A DNA stretch of 20,052 nt from an uncultured Actinomycetes bacterium (GCA_903925705.1 CAIYGJ010000022.1:1-20052); one strand, 5' to 3'. Positions 6,976 to 14,446 are shown, counted from the stretch's first letter. Notes: generated from the sequence alone by a model not told the origin. Made by a program: numbers and translations.

Positions 6976-7824
6976 CTACTTGTTGCGCGTTTTGAATGCG
7001 CGCACAGCGAGTGGTGCAAAAATCGCCAACAGCAAAAAACAGTATGCAAATGAAAGCTGCACTGGGTAGCGCTCGGGGAATGAATCACCAAGCAATGGAG
7101 TTGGGTTTCCAAACAATTTGCGAGCAGCGAGTGCTAAGCATGAAACTGGATTCCACAAAACAAACGGTTGTAACCAAGTTGGCATCGTGGCAACCGGAGT
7201 GAAGATGTTGGAAGCAAACGTGAATGGGAAAATCCAAGCCAAACCTGCGGTACCGGCAACTTCAGAGTTTGGCATGTGAAGACCAATCCAAGCACCAACC
7301 CAAGTAATTGCATAAGCAAAAGACGCAAACATCAGGTAAGCCAATGCGGCATCAGAAAAGCCATTGTGAATTCTCCAGCCGACGGCTAAGCCCGTGATGG
7401 AAAGAATCGCAATTACCAAAATATTCTGAAGTAAAGAAGCCAAAGTGTGACCAGTTAAAACCGCACCTGGGCGCATCGGCAAGGAACGGAATCTATCCAT
7501 AATGCCTTTGCTGGCATCTTCAGTAATTCCCACAGTGATACCAGCAACCGCAAACATCACAGTCTGAGCCAAGATACCTGGGATCAAGTACTCACGGTAA
7601 GCCTGTGCACCACCCGGGCCAACATCAATCGCGCCACCGAAAACAAAAGCGAACAGCAATACGAACATGACCGGCTGAATTAACGCAAAGAATAGTGATT
7701 CTGGAACCCGGGTGATTTTTAGCAAGTGTCTGCGAGAAACCGAAATGCTGTCAGTAATCAACCAACCGAAGCGAGGGCGAGGTGCGGTTGATTCCTTCGC
7801 AGATTGTGAAGTCAAAGTACTCAT
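6976..7824 (-). CDS. ABC-2 type transporter permease, DrrB-like
   Basis: A 282-residue permease of the ABC-2 family, closest in pattern to DrrB-type drug or lipid export permeases. After a hydrophilic N-terminus of about 35 residues it begins the conserved LLKITRVPESLFFALIQPVM segment, then has about six TM helices. The conserved GITVGITEDASKGIMDRFRS loop sits between TM2 and TM3, and IFPFTFASNIFTPVATMP comes late in the protein; both are typical of this group. The start is ATG at 7824 with AGGAGC six bases upstream, itself overlapping the end of the ATPase gene, so the pair is translationally coupled. Two such subunits would pair with two ATPase subunits to form the exporter. The substrate is unknown; the daunorubicin-resistance label is only a family name. 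Confidence 0.88.
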   Translation of the reverse strand: MSTLTSQSAKESTAPRPRFGWLITDSISVSRRHLLKITRVPESLFFALIQPVMFVLLFAFVFGGAIDVGPGGAQAYREYLIPGILAQTVMFAVAGITVGITEDASKGIMDRFRSLPMRPGAVLTGHTLASLLQNILVIAILSITGLAVGWRIHNGFSDAALAYLMFASFAYAITWVGAWIGLHMPNSEVAGTAGLAWIFPFTFASNIFTPVATMPTWLQPFVLWNPVSCLALAARKLFGNPTPLLGDSFPERYPVQLSFAYCFLLLAIFAPLAVRAFKTRNK

Positions 7825-7826
7825 GA

Positions 7827-8822
7827 TTAGCTCCTAGCCTTTCGTCCACGTCGTCCCTTGGCAGGCGCAGCTACTTCATCTACTTCAGTTGCATGCCCAG
7901 TAAGGCTTAGAAATACGTCATCAAGTGTTGGTCTGCGAAGTGCAATGTCTGCAATCGCAATTTTGTTTTCATCGAGTTTTCTCACAATATTTACAATCGC
8001 CGTAGATCCACCAGCAACTGGCAGTAGCACAGTTTTCACAACTTCTTCAGTAGTGGCTGGTGCAGATCCAAATTCCTGAATCAGATCTGCAGCTTTTGCT
8101 ACATCTCCAGCTGATTCAACAACGATTTCGATACGGTCACCGCCAACTTGAGATTTAAGTTCGTTAGAAGTTCCCTTTGCAATTACATTGCCATGATCTA
8201 GAACAACAATGCGATTAGCTAATTGGTCAGCTTCTTCTAAATACTGAGTAGTTAAAAGAACGGTTGTGCCTTCAGCAATCAAATCTTCGATAACTGCCCA
8301 CATACCTTGTCGGCTACGTGGGTCAAGGCCGGTTGTTGGTTCATCCAGGAACAAAACGTTTGGTCGCCCAATAAGCGAGGCTGCTAAGTCAAGGCGTCGG
8401 CGCATACCGCCCGAGTATCCCTTAATTCCACGATCTGCAGCATCGGATAAGTCAAAGCGATCGAGAAGTTCAGTCGCACGCTTTGCTGCATCAAATTTGC
8501 TCAAGTGAAATAAACGTCCAAAAAGTTCTAGGTTTTCGCGTCCGGTGAGGTATTCATCGACTGCTGCATACTGACCAGTTAGCCCAATGACACTTCGCAC
8601 TTCATCGGGCTGAGTGACTACGTCAAAGCCACCGACGGATGCTGTGCCACTGTCTGCTTGCAATAGGGTTGCCAGAATTCTTACCGTTGTTGTTTTGCCT
8701 GAACCATTAGGGCCAAGTAATCCAAGAACCGTGCCTTGCTCAACTTCAATGTCGATTCCATTGAGTGCAATGACATCACCATAGGCCTTCGCCAAACCTG
8801 ATGCTTTGATTGCAAGTGTCAT
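7827..8822 (-). CDS. ABC transporter ATP-binding protein, DrrA-like
   Basis: A 331-residue ATPase that powers the adjacent ABC-2 permease. The Walker A motif is GPNGSGKTT (37-45), the Q-loop Gln is Q84, the signature is YSGGM (136-140), and Walker B is VLFLDE (156-161) followed by PTTGLD. The usual H-loop histidine is Gln here (TTQYLEEAD, Q193), a feature shared by the DrrA branch. After residue about 215 there is a C-terminal extension with the LRRPTLDDVFLSLTGH motif typical of the DrrA subfamily, then a basic GRRGRKARS end. It starts at ATG 8822 with only a weak ribosome site (AGG five bases upstream). It is the first gene of the pair and is divergent from ilvA. Confidence 0.92.
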   Translation of the reverse strand: MTLAIKASGLAKAYGDVIALNGIDIEVEQGTVLGLLGPNGSGKTTTVRILATLLQADSGTASVGGFDVVTQPDEVRSVIGLTGQYAAVDEYLTGRENLELFGRLFHLSKFDAAKRATELLDRFDLSDAADRGIKGYSGGMRRRLDLAASLIGRPNVLFLDEPTTGLDPRSRQGMWAVIEDLIAEGTTVLLTTQYLEEADQLANRIVVLDHGNVIAKGTSNELKSQVGGDRIEIVVESAGDVAKAADLIQEFGSAPATTEEVVKTVLLPVAGGSTAIVNIVRKLDENKIAIADIALRRPTLDDVFLSLTGHATEVDEVAAPAKGRRGRKARS

Positions 8823-8967
8823 ATCTGCCTAAATCCTTAAGGGAATTTCTCGATACTTGTAACTTACCAGTTCAAGCAAACTGCAATATCCTGAGTTCAC
8901 CTTGGGCGGAATCACGCTAGAAACTTGAAAATTAGATTGTTAAGCCAGCCCGTGCCAATATTGAGGC
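8823..8967. promoter_or_regulatory. Divergent promoter region between the ABC exporter and ilvA
   Basis: At 145 bp this is the largest untranslated spacer in the window, and it must drive transcription in both directions. On the plus strand a TTGTTA (8937-8942) and CAATAT (8956-8961) precede ilvA. On the minus strand several TANNNT-like hexamers exist but I cannot choose one. I see no clear inverted repeat, T-box or attenuator; no leader peptide rich in Thr or Ile is visible. Confidence 0.4.
8956..8961 (+). promoter_or_regulatory. Putative -10 element for a leaderless ilvA transcript
   Basis: CAATAT sits exactly six bases before the GTG at 8968, keeping the conserved A2, A5 and T6 of a -10 box. 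The only SD-like string, GAGG, is one base from the start codon and so too close to work. This spacing matches the CDF and ftsB-like genes. No good -35 at 17 bp was found. Confidence 0.3.
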
Positions 8968-10179
8968 GTGCAGCCTGTAAATCTTGATGACATAACTGAA
9001 GCCGCTAAGTTGCTTGATGGCGTAATTCGTAAGACACCATCTATTTCAGCTGGCTGGATGGAAAAGAAGTACGGAGTCGATGTCACTTTCAAATGTGAGA
9101 ATCTGCAGCGCGCTGGGTCTTTTAAAATCCGTGGCGCTTACAACCGAATCGCTCGGCTATCTGATGTAGAACGTAGTAACGGTGTTGTTGCAGCGAGCGC
9201 TGGAAATCATGCACAAGGTGTAGCACTTGCCGCCCAAATCTTGGGCATCAAAGCAACTATCTTTATGCCAGTAGGTGCACCACTGCCGAAATACCAAGCA
9301 ACAATTGGTTACGGCGCAACCGTAATTTTTCATGGCAAAACAATTGATGAAGCTCTAATTGCGGCTAGCGAGTTTTCTAGTAAAACTGGCGCAGTATTTA
9401 TCCATCCGTTTGATCATGAGCACATTGTCGCGGGACAAGGAACTATGGGTCTTGAGATCCTGGCACAAAATCCTGATGTAAAAACGGTAGTCGTCTGCAC
9501 TGGTGGTGGTGGATTACTTGCTGGAACTGCTCTTGCCATAAAAAGTTTGCGACCTGATGTAAAAGTAATTGGAGTGCAAGCCGAGATGGCAGCAGCTTAC
9601 CCACCATCACTTGCAGCCGGCTCACCACAAATGTTGCCGAAAATGGCCACAATGGCTGACGGTATTGCCGTTGGAAAACCTGGCGATGTCCCGTTCCAAA
9701 TCATTTCGCAGCATGTTGATGAAATTCGGACGGTAAGTGAAGCTTCGCTCGCGCGCGCACTACTTTTGACTTTGGAGCGCAGCAAACTTCAAGTTGAAGC
9801 TGCTGGCATTGCAGCAACTGCAGCCATATTGGATGATCCAAGCGCCTTTGAAGGACCAGTAGTTGCAACTTTGTCTGGTGGAAATATTGATCCTTTACTA
9901 CTTAATCGAGTGCTTAGAACAGGACTAGCAACTTCCGGCAGATTCTTGATGGTCCAAGTTAGATTGACCGATCAGCCGGGATCCCTTGCAAAACTTGTCG
10001 CTTGTGTAGCAGAAATGGGAACCAACATCATTCAAACTTCACATACCCGCATGAATCCGGCTTTGGCTATCAGTGAAGTCGATGTTGAAATAGAGCTCGA
10101 GACTCGAGGTTTTGAACATCGTGAACAAATCTTAGCGGAAATTGTTGCCCAAGGTTTTGAAATTGTGACGCATTACTAA
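8968..10179 (+). CDS. ilvA: Threonine ammonia-lyase (threonine dehydratase)
   Basis: A PLP enzyme that deaminates L-threonine to 2-oxobutanoate, the entry to isoleucine synthesis. The 403 residues match the medium form with one C-terminal ACT domain. The PLP lysine is K53 in SFKIRGAYN, the substrate loop is SAGNHAQG (77-84), the phosphate-binding glycine loop is GGGG (179-182), and SGGN (303-306) closes the catalytic part. The ACT domain runs from about residue 326, beginning FLMVQVRLTDQPGSLAKLV, and likely binds a regulatory amino acid. Actinobacteria use this form biosynthetically as well as catabolically, so the ilvA name is reasonable but not proven. The start is GTG at 8968, with no usable Shine-Dalgarno. 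The MFS gene follows after 2 bp. Confidence 0.9.
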   Translation: MQPVNLDDITEAAKLLDGVIRKTPSISAGWMEKKYGVDVTFKCENLQRAGSFKIRGAYNRIARLSDVERSNGVVAASAGNHAQGVALAAQILGIKATIFMPVGAPLPKYQATIGYGATVIFHGKTIDEALIAASEFSSKTGAVFIHPFDHEHIVAGQGTMGLEILAQNPDVKTVVVCTGGGGLLAGTALAIKSLRPDVKVIGVQAEMAAAYPPSLAAGSPQMLPKMATMADGIAVGKPGDVPFQIISQHVDEIRTVSEASLARALLLTLERSKLQVEAAGIAATAAILDDPSAFEGPVVATLSGGNIDPLLLNRVLRTGLATSGRFLMVQVRLTDQPGSLAKLVACVAEMGTNIIQTSHTRMNPALAISEVDVEIELETRGFEHREQILAEIVAQGFEIVTHY

Positions 10180-10181
10180 AG

Positions 10182-11414
10182 ATGCGCAAACTACTTGATC
10201 GTTACTTTAAGGACCTGCCAAGTGAAGTGGCAGTTTTAACTGCTGTTGCATTTTGCGTTGCTCTTGGTTTTGGAATCGTTGCACCCATAATTCCAGTTTT
10301 TGCTAAGTCCTTCGAAGTATCTGCATTGGCAGCCAGTTCAGTTATCAGCGTCTTTGCACTTATGCGATTTGTAAGTGCAGCACCAAGCGGTTGGCTCGTA
10401 AACAAGATTGGTGAACGAAGTGTTTTGTGGATTGGTCTGAGCATAGTTGCGCTTTCAAGTGCGCTAGCTGGATTTTCTCAAACCTTTGAGCAACTTATTT
10501 TTCTTCGTGGACTCGGCGGTACAGGCTCAGCGATGTTCACCGTGTCGTCTATGTCGTTATTATTGCGAACTGTGGACTCTGCCCACCGTGGACGTGCTGC
10601 CAGCACTTACCAAAGTGGATTTCTATTCGGAGGCCTGGCTGGCCCAGCCGTAGGTGGCCTCGTCGTAGGAATCAGTATCCGAGCACCATTCTTTGTTTAT
10701 GCTGCCACCCTGAGTTTGGCTGCCCTAACTGCGTACTTCGCACTTCCAAAAGGACTTGGGCATCCAACAAAAGACACCTCCGATTCTGCTGAAGTTCAAG
10801 AACCAGCAATGGCACTTCGTGCTGCACTTAAATTACGTGCGTACTGGACCGCGCTGGTAGTTAATCTTTCAAATGGCATGTCTTCCTTCGGACTCAGGTC
10901 CGCACTGATTCCACTCTTCGTCGTTTCTGTTCTTCAAAAAAGCCCTGCTACTTCAAGCTATGGTTTCTTGGCAACCAGCGTGGTTCAAGCTTCGTTATTG
11001 CTTCCTGCTGGTCGCATGACGGATACCAAAGGTCGCAAGCCTTCGATGATTATTGGAACGTTGTTTCTTGTTGTTTCCATGCTCTGCTTAGTAGCCAGCG
11101 AAACCCTAGTTGGGTTTTACTCCGCAATGGTGGCCATGGGAGTCAGTGCTGCATTTCTCGGTGGCGCACCGTCCGCGGTTGTTGGCGATGTAGTTGATGG
11201 ACGCAAGGGTGGCCCAGTAGTTGCCACCTACCAAATGATGAGCGATCTCGGAATCATTGTTGGACCACTGTTGTTTGGATTTTTAGCAGATTCAACAGGT
11301 GGATTTGCCTGGCCGTTTACGGCAAGCCTTTTGGTGGCAAGTGCAACAACCATTCTGGTCTTGTTTATGCCAGAAACTCGCAAGCCAAAAATTGCAGAAA
11401 ACTTAACTGCTTAG
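10182..11414 (+). CDS. MFS transporter
   Basis: A 410-residue major facilitator superfamily protein with about 12 TM helices. The loop-2/3 signature is present in altered form (SGWLVNKIGERSVLWIG, 69-85: Asn replaces the usual Asp) and a better copy occurs between TM8 and TM9 (PAGRMTDTKGRKP, 275-287). The cytoplasmic loop between TM6 and TM7 lies at about 188-220. GLGGTGSAMFTVS and FLFGGLAGPAVGG fit motifs of the drug:H+ antiporter group, so export is more likely than uptake. The start is ATG at 10182, 2 bp after the ilvA stop, with no Shine-Dalgarno sequence, so it probably depends on translational coupling with ilvA. Its 3' end overlaps the convergent msrA by 12 bp. The substrate is unknown. 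Confidence 0.87.
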   Translation: MRKLLDRYFKDLPSEVAVLTAVAFCVALGFGIVAPIIPVFAKSFEVSALAASSVISVFALMRFVSAAPSGWLVNKIGERSVLWIGLSIVALSSALAGFSQTFEQLIFLRGLGGTGSAMFTVSSMSLLLRTVDSAHRGRAASTYQSGFLFGGLAGPAVGGLVVGISIRAPFFVYAATLSLAALTAYFALPKGLGHPTKDTSDSAEVQEPAMALRAALKLRAYWTALVVNLSNGMSSFGLRSALIPLFVVSVLQKSPATSSYGFLATSVVQASLLLPAGRMTDTKGRKPSMIIGTLFLVVSMLCLVASETLVGFYSAMVAMGVSAAFLGGAPSAVVGDVVDGRKGGPVVATYQMMSDLGIIVGPLLFGFLADSTGGFAWPFTASLLVASATTILVLFMPETRKPKIAENLTA

Positions 11415-11987
11415 CGTTGCAATTTCCGGTAGCAAAATTCCAGTGTGTGCATGGCAGTCATAACCATTTGGATTCTTGATCAAGTACTGCTGGTGATATT
11501 CCTCGGCGTACCAGAACAAAAAGTTCGAAGCTGGCGCTAGTTCGGTTGTGATCGGATCAAAACCCTTGCCGACCAATACTTCGTTATAGGCCTTGCGAGA
11601 TTCAGTTACCCAGTTTTCTTGTTCTGGCGTAGTCGAGTAAACCGCACTTCGATATTGCGATCCCATGTCATTGCCTTGCCGGTTACCTTGTGTTGGATCG
11701 TGATTTTCCCAAAAGCACTTCAGAAGATCATAGATCGAAGTTTGTGATGGATCATATGCAACTAAAACAATTTCCGAATGACCGGTCGTGCCGGTACAAA
11801 CCATTGGATAAGTCGGATCACTTGCTGTGCCACCCATGTAGCCAACTGCTGTGCTTACTACACCAGGAATGTTCCAGAGTTTCTTTTCTGCTCCCCAGAA
11901 GCAACCCATGCCAAAGTAAATAACTTCTGTTCCTGTTGGCCATGGGCCACGGATGTCGGTGTTTAGAACCAGGTGCGTTTCAGTCAT
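11403..11987 (-). CDS. msrA: Peptide-methionine (S)-S-oxide reductase MsrA
   Basis: MsrA reduces the S-epimer of methionine sulfoxide in proteins and free methionine, repairing oxidative damage in the cytoplasm. The 194-residue protein has the catalytic GCFWG motif with C29, the conserved VGYMGG, GHSEIVLVAYDP and FWENHDPTQGNRQGNDMGSQYRS segments, and YAEEYHQQYL near the end. The C-terminal NGYDCHAHTG supplies a likely resolving cysteine. These place it in the actinobacterial/E. coli-type MsrA group with thioredoxin-like recycling. The start is ATG at 11987, which has no strong ribosome site. The 3' end overlaps the convergent MFS gene. It is likely separated from the upstream Bax inhibitor gene by the hairpin at 12026-12059, so its promoter must lie in the short stretch at 11988-12025 or beyond. 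Confidence 0.95.
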   Translation of the reverse strand: MTETHLVLNTDIRGPWPTGTEVIYFGMGCFWGAEKKLWNIPGVVSTAVGYMGGTASDPTYPMVCTGTTGHSEIVLVAYDPSQTSIYDLLKCFWENHDPTQGNRQGNDMGSQYRSAVYSTTPEQENWVTESRKAYNEVLVGKGFDPITTELAPASNFLFWYAEEYHQQYLIKNPNGYDCHAHTGILLPEIATLSS

Positions 11988-12025
11988 AGGTCTACTTTGC
12001 CAAGGATTTAGTCTTTTCGCATATG

Positions 12026-12059
12026 AAAGTAGGGGTTGACCGAAGCCAACCCCTACTTT
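12026..12059 (-). terminator. Hairpin terminator of the Bax inhibitor-1 family gene
   Basis: Read on the minus strand this is a 15-bp stem (one G-T wobble) closed by the stable cUUCGg tetraloop; the arms read AAAGTAGGGGTTGGC and GTCAACCCCTACTTT. It starts 14 bases after the TAA of the upstream gene. The U-run is only the three T at the end of the stem, so efficiency is uncertain. On the plus strand the same stem ends in CTTTT with a less favourable loop. It is the only strong terminator-like hairpin I found in the window. Confidence 0.65.
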
Positions 12060-12073
12060 TAACGAGAAATTGA

Positions 12074-12820
12074 TTAGTCGCGACCCTGCAAAATTGCTAG
12101 GAGGCGAAGCAGTTCAAGATATAGCCAAACCAGCGTCACCATTAAGCCAAAAGCCATGCGCCAAGATTCTTTCTCGGGTGCACCTGCTGCAATAGTTTGG
12201 GTGATCAACTCGAAGTCCATTACTAATGAGAATGCGGCAAGGCCTACGCCAGCTACGCAAAGCAGTAAACCGAGTCCACCTACTCCATAAAAGCCCCAGC
12301 CACTACCGACGCCAAAGAAACTTGAAATCAAAGACGCTACAGCGATGACCAAGTAGGAAACCATGGCAACCATGAATACCTTCTTGAACTTGCCATTAAC
12401 TTTGATGATTCCGGATTTGTAGAGGAACAACATTGTGCCGAAAGCGACAAACGTGCCAATTACCGCTTGTGACACTAGATTCGGCGCAGTATCGGCATAG
12501 GCCGCGGAGTACAAGTTACTTATGCCACCAAGAAAGACACCTTCAGCGGCGCCATAAGCCAAAACTAAAGCCGGGCTAACTTCTTTCTTAAAGATGTTGA
12601 CTAAAGAAAGTCCCAGTCCTACAAACAATGCCGGGAAAGTTAGGCCTGGAACTGACCAGCCAACAAAAGCCCCAGCCAAAAGGATTGCAAACAGTAAACC
12701 TGTCTTGACGATTACATCGTCCATGGTCATACGGGCGCCAACGATTGGCGCAGGGGTTGCTCCACCCACTTCTGGGTTCAAGGTTTCGCCGGTTGCCCGA
12801 ACTAATACTGGATTACTCAT
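12074..12820 (-). CDS. Bax inhibitor-1/YccA family membrane protein
   Basis: A 248-residue integral membrane protein of the Bax inhibitor-1 family (also called UPF0005 or TMBIM-like), whose bacterial members are proposed to be ion-permeable or to modulate membrane protein turnover. After a hydrophilic N-terminus of about 33 residues, there are about seven TM helices, with AYGAAEGVFLGGISNLY at 88-104 and FSLVMDFELITQTIAAGAPE near 197-216; the acidic residues here match the conserved family Asp/Glu. It ends in LYLELLRLLAILQGRD, the usual tail. The start is ATG at 12820 with a strong GGGAGGA ribosome site five bases upstream. It stands alone between the tRNA and msrA and is followed by a hairpin terminator. 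Its physiological role is not established. Confidence 0.87.
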   Translation of the reverse strand: MSNPVLVRATGETLNPEVGGATPAPIVGARMTMDDVIVKTGLLFAILLAGAFVGWSVPGLTFPALFVGLGLSLVNIFKKEVSPALVLAYGAAEGVFLGGISNLYSAAYADTAPNLVSQAVIGTFVAFGTMLFLYKSGIIKVNGKFKKVFMVAMVSYLVIAVASLISSFFGVGSGWGFYGVGGLGLLLCVAGVGLAAFSLVMDFELITQTIAAGAPEKESWRMAFGLMVTLVWLYLELLRLLAILQGRD

Positions 12821-12902
12821 TTATTCCTCCCGTTGAATGTCTTGTGACACTCGACTTGTGAGTATTTCTACCCTCAAATCTAGCCTTCTAAACACCTATT
12901 TC

Positions 12903-12980
12903 TGGTACCCCTGGTCGGACTTGAACCGACACTGGCACGATTTTAAGTCGTGTGCCTCTAACCGATTGGGCTACAGGGGC
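12903..12980 (-). tRNA. tRNA-Leu(UAA) with a short variable loop
   Basis: The minus strand folds into a full cloverleaf of 78 nt including an encoded CCA (12903-12905). The acceptor stem is GCCCCTG/CAGGGGT with a G1-U72 wobble and discriminator A73. The D-arm has a 3-bp stem GCC/GGC around a 12-nt loop (CAATCGGTTAGA), as in leucine tRNAs. The anticodon stem is CACGA/TCGTG with loop CTTAAAA, giving anticodon UAA at 12943-12945. The T-arm is GTCGG-TTCAAGT-CCGAC. The variable loop is only five bases (CCAGT), whereas classical tRNA-Leu has a long variable arm. UAA reads UUA and UUG, codons used often in this window. It lies between ppx and the Bax inhibitor gene on the same strand. Confidence 0.92.
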
Positions 12981-13026
12981 GTGGTGTTTTCCACCGCTTA
13001 ATCCTGACAGGTAATGCCAGAACTTC

Positions 13027-13965
13027 CTAACTGGGGTTGGAAACTAAGGCTCGGGCAATTCCATCGAGGATGTCGCGCTCTGAGACAACCACTTCAGACA
13101 ACCCGGTCCGAGCCATAATTCGGTCAAGCACCAATGCACCCGAACCAATTACATCAATTCGACCTTCATGCATAGGTCCTAACTTTGCCCGCTGCGCCCG
13201 CGTCATGGCCAATAGTTCTTGCGTGACTCTATGCACTTCCTCATCTGAAATGCGACTGCCATGAATTGCAGCTGAGTCATATTCAGTAAGCCCTAGCGCC
13301 AAGGCGGCAACTGTTGTTACAGAGCCAGCCAAACCAATCAGGCTTTTGGCTTGCGCAATTGGTACCGCAAGGTACGCCTGATCAATTGCAGCGTCAATGT
13401 CTGCAGTTGCGGCTGCGATTTGTTCTGGAGTTGCCGGATCACTAACTAGGTGGCGTTCTGTCATTCGAACGCATCCCACATTTGTACTAATCGCTGCAGT
13501 TGGTTTGGTTGTGCCAAGAACAAATTCTGTTGAGCCACCACCAATGTCAACTACTAGATATGGCGCGACTGGTGCCGGGTTGAAGTTCAATAAATCTGCT
13601 GTTGCTCCCAAGAACGACAATTCGGCTTCTTCATCCCCACTAATAATGTCTGGTTCAATTCCGAGTCGAGTCACGATCCCATTAACGAACTCCGCGCGAT
13701 TTGAAACATCTCTGCTCGCACTTGTTGCTACAAATCGAACTAGTTCGGGTTTATGTTCTGCAATTAAATCGGAGTAGGTGTCGATCGCTGCGAAAGTTCT
13801 GGCGAGTGCAGCTTGAGAAAATTCTCCGGTCTTGTCTACACCCTCACCTAATCGAACGATAACCATAGTGCGTACGACGTCGGTCAGTTTTCCATTTTCG
13901 ATATCCGCTATTAGTAGACGAATCGAATTTGTGCCGCAATCAATTGCTGCCACTCTCAATGTCAT
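13027..13965 (-). CDS. Exopolyphosphatase / Ppx-GppA phosphatase family protein
   Basis: A protein of about 312 residues from the ASKHA-fold Ppx/GppA family, which hydrolyses polyphosphate or pppGpp. Phosphate-binding motif 1 is AAIDCGTNSIRLLIAD (6-21) and motif 2 is VVDIGGGSTEF (138-148). SGDEEAELSF (109-118) supplies the catalytic glutamate. It is the short actinobacterial form with only the two ASKHA domains; the C-terminal HD-like domains of the 513-residue E. coli PPX are absent. It corresponds in position to Rv1026 of M. tuberculosis. Three starts compete: GTG 13968, ATG 13965 and TTG 13959. GGAGG is ideally spaced (eight bases) for TTG and only two from ATG; I list ATG but TTG is credible. 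The 5' end overlaps DUF501. Confidence 0.88.
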   Translation of the reverse strand: MTLRVAAIDCGTNSIRLLIADIENGKLTDVVRTMVIVRLGEGVDKTGEFSQAALARTFAAIDTYSDLIAEHKPELVRFVATSASRDVSNRAEFVNGIVTRLGIEPDIISGDEEAELSFLGATADLLNFNPAPVAPYLVVDIGGGSTEFVLGTTKPTAAISTNVGCVRMTERHLVSDPATPEQIAAATADIDAAIDQAYLAVPIAQAKSLIGLAGSVTTVAALALGLTEYDSAAIHGSRISDEEVHRVTQELLAMTRAQRAKLGPMHEGRIDVIGSGALVLDRIMARTGLSEVVVSERDILDGIARALVSNPS

Positions 13966-14446
13966 CACCTCCGCATGGTCCAGTCTGTCCCCAATCTTTG
14001 AGCATGGCTAGCGCCTTATCTCCAAGTGGATTGACGCCTGGCCCAGCCGCAAGTGAATGTCCGATCAAAACATGCAGGCACTTCACGCGAGTAGGCATTC
14101 CACCGGCACTAATTCCAGCAATCTCTTCCACGTGCTCAATCGCTTCTCGCTCTTCTAAATAAATCTCATGAGCGGCTTCATAGCTTGCAGCCAATTCAGA
14201 GTCTGATGCAATTGCATCGGCAAGCTCCTTCATTACGCCATTTGCTTCCAGAGTGCCGATTGCTCCGGTTGCCTTGGGACAAGTCATGTAATAGAGCGTT
14301 GGAAAGGGCGTGCCATCGTCCAAGCGAGGTGAAGTTTTCAAAACATCTGGTTGCCCACAGGAACAACGATGCGCAACTTCGATCACACTTCTGGGATCGC
14401 GGCCAAGTTGGGCGCGCACGGCAGCAAAATCTTCAGGTGAGAGCAT
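13940..14446 (-). CDS. DUF501 domain protein
   Basis: A 168-residue soluble protein of the DUF501 family, almost universal in actinobacteria and found between ftsB-like and ppx genes (Rv1025 in M. tuberculosis). The hallmark features are VAHRCSCGQPDVLKTSPRL with a Cys pair, DGTPFPTLYYMTCPKA with a third Cys, EIAGISAGGMPTRVKCLHVL with a fourth, and a closing GHSLAAGPGVNPLGDKAL. The four conserved Cys/His sites suggest metal binding or redox activity, but the function is unknown. I start it at ATG 14446. The frame is open to 14560, but those 38 codons lie over the ftsB-like gene and lack family similarity. It begins 4 bp after the ftsB-like stop with no Shine-Dalgarno, implying translational coupling, and overlaps the ppx start by 26 bp. 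Confidence 0.87.
   Translation of the reverse strand: MLSPEDFAAVRAQLGRDPRSVIEVAHRCSCGQPDVLKTSPRLDDGTPFPTLYYMTCPKATGAIGTLEANGVMKELADAIASDSELAASYEAAHEIYLEEREAIEHVEEIAGISAGGMPTRVKCLHVLIGHSLAAGPGVNPLGDKALAMLKDWGQTGPCGGDDIESGSN

Noticed and set aside
12903..12980. Pseudo-tRNA or misidentified class I tRNA
   Set aside because: All four stems pair, the T-loop and CCA are intact, and the anticodon loop is clear; it looks functional.
12981..13026. Hairpin GGTG-GAAAA-CACC between ppx and the tRNA as a terminator
   Set aside because: The stem is only 4 bp with no U-run on the minus strand, so it is not a credible terminator.
13397..13777. 126-codon open frame on the plus strand
   Set aside because: It is the antisense shadow of ppx, with Ser/Thr/Pro-rich low-complexity translation and no ribosome site or family resemblance.
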